Below are positions 6,221 to 8,898 of a stretch of 8,898 nt of DNA, piece by piece. The DNA is from an uncultured Eubacteriaceae bacterium (GTDB taxonomy: Bacteria; Bacillota; Clostridia; Lachnospirales; Lachnospiraceae). Within the stretch, counting starts at the first letter, position 1, and each line of letters starts with the position of its first letter. Both the position numbers and the translations under genes were made by a program. The stretch covers positions 1 through 8,898 of the forward strand of contig CAMEUH010000096.1 of the NCBI GenBank assembly GCA_945938055.1, given 5' to 3'. The notes under the pieces are model-generated. The model did not search any database. It saw only the letters and a list, made by a program, of their open reading frames with translations, and was not told where the DNA came from.

Positions 6221-7291
6221 TTACTTTGCATTTGGATCAATTACCGTTAATGTAACGGTCTTGCTGTCCGTACTTCCAATTAAATCCGTCACATCATATT
6301 GAATCGTATAAGTTCCCGGAATTCCCATATCATAGCTTCCGGAAAGCATGAGCCTGTCCGTAATATCATTGCCACAGGTATCAATTGCTGTAATACCGCT
6401 TCTCGGATCAAAGGAATCACCTACATTTAACGTAATATCCTTTGTTCCATTAATCTCTGCAGAATACTGTTTCCATGGATTCTCCGGGTCCGGATCGGTC
6501 GGGTCCCATCCCGCATACTGGCTGTTAACTGGAATCTTAATCATTTCCGGTTTGCCAAGTGGTCCCGGATCCGATGCATCATCATAAACCACAACATCCG
6601 TTCCTGCCGGACAATTTTCATAAATCCACAAAGCATCCCGGACACAGAGGCGAACACATCCCAATGATGCTACATCACCCAATAAATTAAACTGTTCTGT
6701 TTCCAAATCATTTTTATTCTTCGTATAATATGGAACCGAGTGGAACAGAATTCCCCCTTCCATAAATCGAACTGCAAACTGTCCATAAGTACCATCAACC
6801 ATTGGATGGAATGTATACTTATCAGTAATGGAGCCATTTCCGACAGGGGTATCCCCTACATTTTTACCGGTAGAACAAACCATTGCCTTTACCGGAATGG
6901 AGTAAAAACCATTTTCGTCAATACCATATACCGTAACACAGTTTAATACTCTATTCACCTTAATCATGTATGGTTTTTCAACACCTGCAGCAGGAACATA
7001 AGCTTCTGCCGCCTTTTCTGCATCAGTAAGTTCCACCTTATCTTCTAAAACCACCAACTGACTTACATAGGACTCCTTTGAATTATTAGAATTTGTATTG
7101 CCCTTGATAGTTACTTCCTCCTGATTCCCAGTTTCATTATTTGATGAATTTTCTGGTAGCTTTTCTTTATTCGGCAATGTGACCACACAATAAACCAATC
7201 CTATGATCAATACAAGCACCAAAACCTTTATACAATTAATAAGTCCCCTATGCTGTCTAATCCAGCGTTTTTGCTTTCTTGTCAATCTCAT
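6221..7291 (-). CDS. Membrane-anchored L,D-transpeptidase (YkuD) with C-terminal Ig-like domain
   Basis: This 356-residue protein cross-links peptidoglycan stem peptides (3-3 links) or attaches molecules to them on the outer face of the membrane. A basic N-terminus (1-16) precedes a single hydrophobic segment at about 17-38 with no clear cleavage site, so it is probably a signal anchor. A low-complexity Asn/Ser/Glu linker follows (about 44-75). The YkuD catalytic domain covers about 105-237, with His184 in FHSVPYY and the nucleophile Cys212 in SLGCVR. After a Pro/Asp-rich linker (about 250-275) comes an Ig-like beta-sandwich domain (about 285-352, DUF5011-like, ending in TVTLTVID). The ATG at 7291 has GGGGAG 8 nt upstream. 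It has its own promoter and appears monocistronic. The catalytic assignment is firm; the accessory domain is probably for wall or substrate binding. Confidence 0.93.
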   Translation of the reverse strand: MRLTRKQKRWIRQHRGLINCIKVLVLVLIIGLVYCVVTLPNKEKLPENSSNNETGNQEEVTIKGNTNSNNSKESYVSQLVVLEDKVELTDAEKAAEAYVPAAGVEKPYMIKVNRVLNCVTVYGIDENGFYSIPVKAMVCSTGKNVGDTPVGNGSITDKYTFHPMVDGTYGQFAVRFMEGGILFHSVPYYTKNKNDLETEQFNLLGDVASLGCVRLCVRDALWIYENCPAGTDVVVYDDASDPGPLGKPEMIKIPVNSQYAGWDPTDPDPENPWKQYSAEINGTKDITLNVGDSFDPRSGITAIDTCGNDITDRLMLSGSYDMGIPGTYTIQYDVTDLIGSTDSKTVTLTVIDPNAK

Positions 7292-7332
7292 AAATATTTC
7301 TCCCCAAACTATAAATAATAAACGATACTGTC

Positions 7333-7361
7333 ATTTTAAATGATAATTACTAAAAAAACAA
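7333..7361 (-). promoter_or_regulatory. Promoter of the L,D-transpeptidase gene
   Basis: On the minus strand TTGTTT (7356-7361) and TAAAAT (7333-7338) are 17 nt apart. The predicted transcript starts near 7326, about 35 nt before the ATG. A 13-nt palindrome, TCATTTTAAATGA (7331-7343), covers the -10 and could be an operator. The A+T richness of the gap weakens the certainty. Confidence 0.55.
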
Positions 7362-7387
7362 CATCCTATTATCAATTATTCCATTGT
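7352..7387 (-). terminator. Possible weak terminator after the AEC transporter gene
   Basis: On the minus strand ACAATG (7382-7387) can pair with TGTTGT (7358-7363), with two G-U pairs, around an 18-nt loop. A run of seven T (7352-7358) follows. The stem is short and A+T-rich, so efficiency would be low. The T run also overlaps the -35 of the L,D-transpeptidase promoter. Confidence 0.3.
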
Positions 7388-7399
7388 AAATTCTTTCCT

Positions 7400-8326
7400 T
7401 TACAGAAGAATCATCACCAATAGTGGTACGGTTATTGCTGATAAGACCGTTGTCACACAGATGTTCCTGATAATTACAGATGTATCAATTTCCGCCTCAT
7501 TTCCAAGCATTAACACAAGCGTTGCAACAGGCATACCATTCGTTACCGTTACAATGGTTGTATAAAAATCATTGACTGCAAGCAGTCTGCATACGGCAAA
7601 TGTCAATACTGGAATTACAAGCAGCCTCACTGCAGAAAACATATAACTTCTCCAGTCAGAAATACTCTCTTTAATTGGATACATTGCAAGCGAAGCTCCC
7701 AATACCATCATAGAAAGCGGTGATGTCAGATTTCCAACCATATATATGGTGTCATAAATGACACCATCTGCACGAATCCCTGTAAGATATAATACTAATG
7801 CCACACAAATGAGAATAAATCCTGGATTTAATAACTTCTTAAAATCAAATTTTCCGCTATCTTCTTTGTTATTACACTTTGTAATATTATTTATTCCATA
7901 GGAAAAAATTAATATATTAAAGGAGAAGTGCAGCATCGCCGAATAAAATATTGCTTCATCTCCCAATAATGACTGTAGAACCGGAAAACCCATAAAAGAA
8001 TTATTAGAGAATACCAGCATACACTCATATAATGGCCAGTCTTTCCTTGGGAAACGCAAAATCCGGCAAACAAGTTTTGCAAAAACAATAAAAACCAAAT
8101 ACATTGCAAAACCCGCCAACAAAACTTTTAATATTCCTAATCGGTTATCCGGCGATGAGGACAGAACTGATGCAATAACAAGAAGAGGTGCCGTTATCTT
8201 CGAAACTAAGCCGGATAAACGTGTATTCGTATGCTTATCAATCAATCCCATTTTATTCAAAGCAAATCCTAGCGCCATTATCATAAATAATTTTACCATA
8301 ACTCCTACAATAACCTGTACATTCAT
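7400..8326 (-). CDS. AEC-family membrane transporter
   Basis: This 308-residue integral membrane protein belongs to the auxin efflux carrier (AEC) family, a group of secondary transporters whose bacterial members have mostly unknown substrates (organic acids such as malate or malonate are known for some). Hydrophobic segments span the whole protein, about ten in total, in the typical five-plus-five arrangement with a polar loop near 145-165. Family motifs are visible: Pro47 in ITAPLLV, the half-helix motif NNSFMGFP at 108-115, and the C-terminal-half counterpart NGMPVATL at 263-270. Length fits the family (about 300-320). The ATG at 8326 has AAGGAG 9 nt upstream. The gene begins just 34 nt after the terminator of the tRNA cluster, and I see no good separate promoter, so it may depend on readthrough. 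The substrate cannot be assigned. Confidence 0.92.
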   Translation of the reverse strand: MNVQVIVGVMVKLFMIMALGFALNKMGLIDKHTNTRLSGLVSKITAPLLVIASVLSSSPDNRLGILKVLLAGFAMYLVFIVFAKLVCRILRFPRKDWPLYECMLVFSNNSFMGFPVLQSLLGDEAIFYSAMLHFSFNILIFSYGINNITKCNNKEDSGKFDFKKLLNPGFILICVALVLYLTGIRADGVIYDTIYMVGNLTSPLSMMVLGASLAMYPIKESISDWRSYMFSAVRLLVIPVLTFAVCRLLAVNDFYTTIVTVTNGMPVATLVLMLGNEAEIDTSVIIRNICVTTVLSAITVPLLVMILL

Positions 8327-8363
8327 TCTTTACTGCTCCTTTTGGTTACAATTCTTTTACATT

Positions 8364-8400
8364 AAAAAACCGAAAGCATTGACGGATACAACACCTTCGG
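8364..8400 (-). terminator. Intrinsic terminator of the tRNA cluster
   Basis: On the minus strand CCGAAGGTGTTG (8389-8400) pairs with CAATGCTTTCGG (8370-8381). The 12-bp stem has three G-U pairs and a 7-nt loop, and is followed by six T (8364-8369). It starts 23 nt after the 3' end of tRNA-Phe and ends 37 nt before the AEC gene start, so it closes the tRNA transcript. Confidence 0.85.
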
Positions 8401-8423
8401 GTACAACTTACCAGATAATAAAA

Positions 8424-8496
<73 letters not shown>

Positions 8497-8517
8497 ATAT
8501 AACAAATATGAAATTAG

Positions 8518-8593
<76 letters not shown>

Positions 8594-8606
8594 TTAAAAT
8601 ATGAAA

Positions 8607-8629
8607 CACATAAGAATTGTTCTTATGTG
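8607..8629. repeat. Perfect 10-bp inverted repeat in the Tyr-fMet tRNA spacer
   Basis: CACATAAGAA (8607-8616), a 3-nt loop and TTCTTATGTG (8620-8629) form a perfect hairpin within the 39-nt spacer between two tRNA genes. In the minus-strand transcript it lies 3 nt after the 3' end of tRNA-Tyr and is followed by TTTCATATTTT, too broken for a strong terminator. A role in processing or partial termination is possible. Confidence 0.85.
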
Positions 8630-8632
8630 AAA

Positions 8633-8714
8633 TGGATGGAGGTGGATTCGAACCACCGAAGCGTGTCGCAACAGATTTACAGTCTGCCCCCTTTGGCCAC
8701 TCGGGAATCCATCC
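8633..8714 (-). tRNA. tRNA-Tyr (anticodon GTA)
   Basis: This is an 82-nt class II tRNA. The acceptor GGATGGA pairs with TCCATCC, with discriminator A. The anticodon stem GCAGA/TCTGT holds loop CTGTAAA (anticodon GTA). A long variable arm (around TGCGACACGCTTC), usual for bacterial tRNA-Tyr, precedes the T arm GGTGG-TTCGAAT-CCACC. No CCA is encoded. Confidence 0.97.
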
Positions 8715-8767
8715 ATAACTTAATTATATGCCATTATATTAAAAAATATTAAAATATAATAGCACAA

Positions 8768-8840
8768 AGCCGACAATCGGACTTGAACCGATAACCTGCT
8801 GATTACAAATCAGCTGCTCTGCCAATTGAGCCATGTCGGC
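8768..8840 (-). tRNA. tRNA-Thr (anticodon TGT)
   Basis: This is a 73-nt tRNA. The acceptor GCCGACA pairs with TGTCGGC, with discriminator T. The anticodon stem GCTGA/TCAGC holds loop TTTGTAA (anticodon TGT, reading ACA and other ACN codons). The T arm is ATCGG-TTCAAGT-CCGAT. No CCA is encoded. The 53-nt spacer to tRNA-Tyr is very A+T-rich. Confidence 0.97.
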
Positions 8841-8846
8841 GAAAAG

Positions 8847-8898
8847 TGGGACCTACAGGGCTCGAACCTGTGACCCTCTGCTTGTAAGGCAGATGCTC
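8847..8898 (-). tRNA. tRNA-Val (anticodon TAC), cut by the window edge
   Basis: Only the 3' part is present. The anticodon stem TCTGC/GCAGA holds loop CTTACAA (anticodon TAC), followed by T arm ACAGG-TTCGAGC-CCTGT, acceptor strand AGGTCCC and discriminator A. The 5' acceptor strand and most of the D arm (about 21 nt) lie beyond position 8898. The cluster promoter must also lie beyond the window. Confidence 0.93.

Noticed and set aside
8723..8728. TATAAT on the minus strand just before tRNA-Tyr
   Set aside because: There is no usable -35 in the A+T-rich spacer, and the -10 is so close that transcription would begin almost at the mature 5' end; chance is more likely than an internal promoter.

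Overview
The window looks like a chromosomal segment of a low-to-moderate G+C Firmicute of the class Clostridia, most likely Lachnospiraceae-like. The reasons are the gene families and their order, the strong Shine-Dalgarno sites (AAAGGAG, GGGGAG) and the A+T-rich spacers. All protein genes but one, and all five tRNAs, lie on the minus strand. It reads as a housekeeping region: I see no transposase, integrase, phage gene, CRISPR array or toxin-antitoxin pair.

Region 1 (about 76-5740, minus, transcribed right to left) resembles the Bacillus subtilis yaaO-tmk-yaaQ-yaaR-holB-yaaT-yabA-yabB neighbourhood. In order of transcription it holds an Orn/Lys/Arg decarboxylase-family PLP enzyme (YaaO-like), a guanylate-kinase-like protein in the usual tmk position, a YaaR (DUF327) protein, DNA polymerase III delta' (HolB), a RicT/YaaT PSP1-domain protein, a TrmN6/YabB-like methyltransferase, and an unrecognised A+T-rich 123-residue gene. 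The first pair overlaps by 13 bp. holB/ricT and ricT/trmN6 each overlap by 8 bp, and the last gene starts 3 bp after its predecessor, so translation is tightly coupled. A promoter with an extended -10 precedes the decarboxylase. Another precedes yaaR and could uncouple the replication/sporulation/tRNA-modification genes from the decarboxylase pair. No c-di-AMP receptor gene (yaaQ/darA) or yabA is present.

Region 2 (5740-6220) holds the only plus-strand gene, a 113-residue protein of unknown function. It has a near-consensus sigma-A promoter, a good ribosome binding site and its own terminator, so it is a self-contained unit divergent from the decarboxylase.

Region 3 (6221-8340, minus) holds a membrane-anchored L,D-transpeptidase with a C-terminal Ig-like domain, which would make peptidoglycan cross-links, and an AEC-family membrane transporter.

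Region 4 (8361-8898, minus) is a tRNA cluster, transcribed Val(UAC, cut by the window edge)-Thr(UGU)-Tyr(GUA)-fMet(CAU)-Phe(GAA), ending in an intrinsic terminator just upstream of the transporter gene. A perfect 10-bp hairpin lies in the Tyr-fMet spacer.

The items most worth a second look are the guanylate-kinase-like protein with an altered P-loop, the two unrecognised small proteins, and the small structured elements in the tRNA region. I found no clear evidence of a new multi-gene system.
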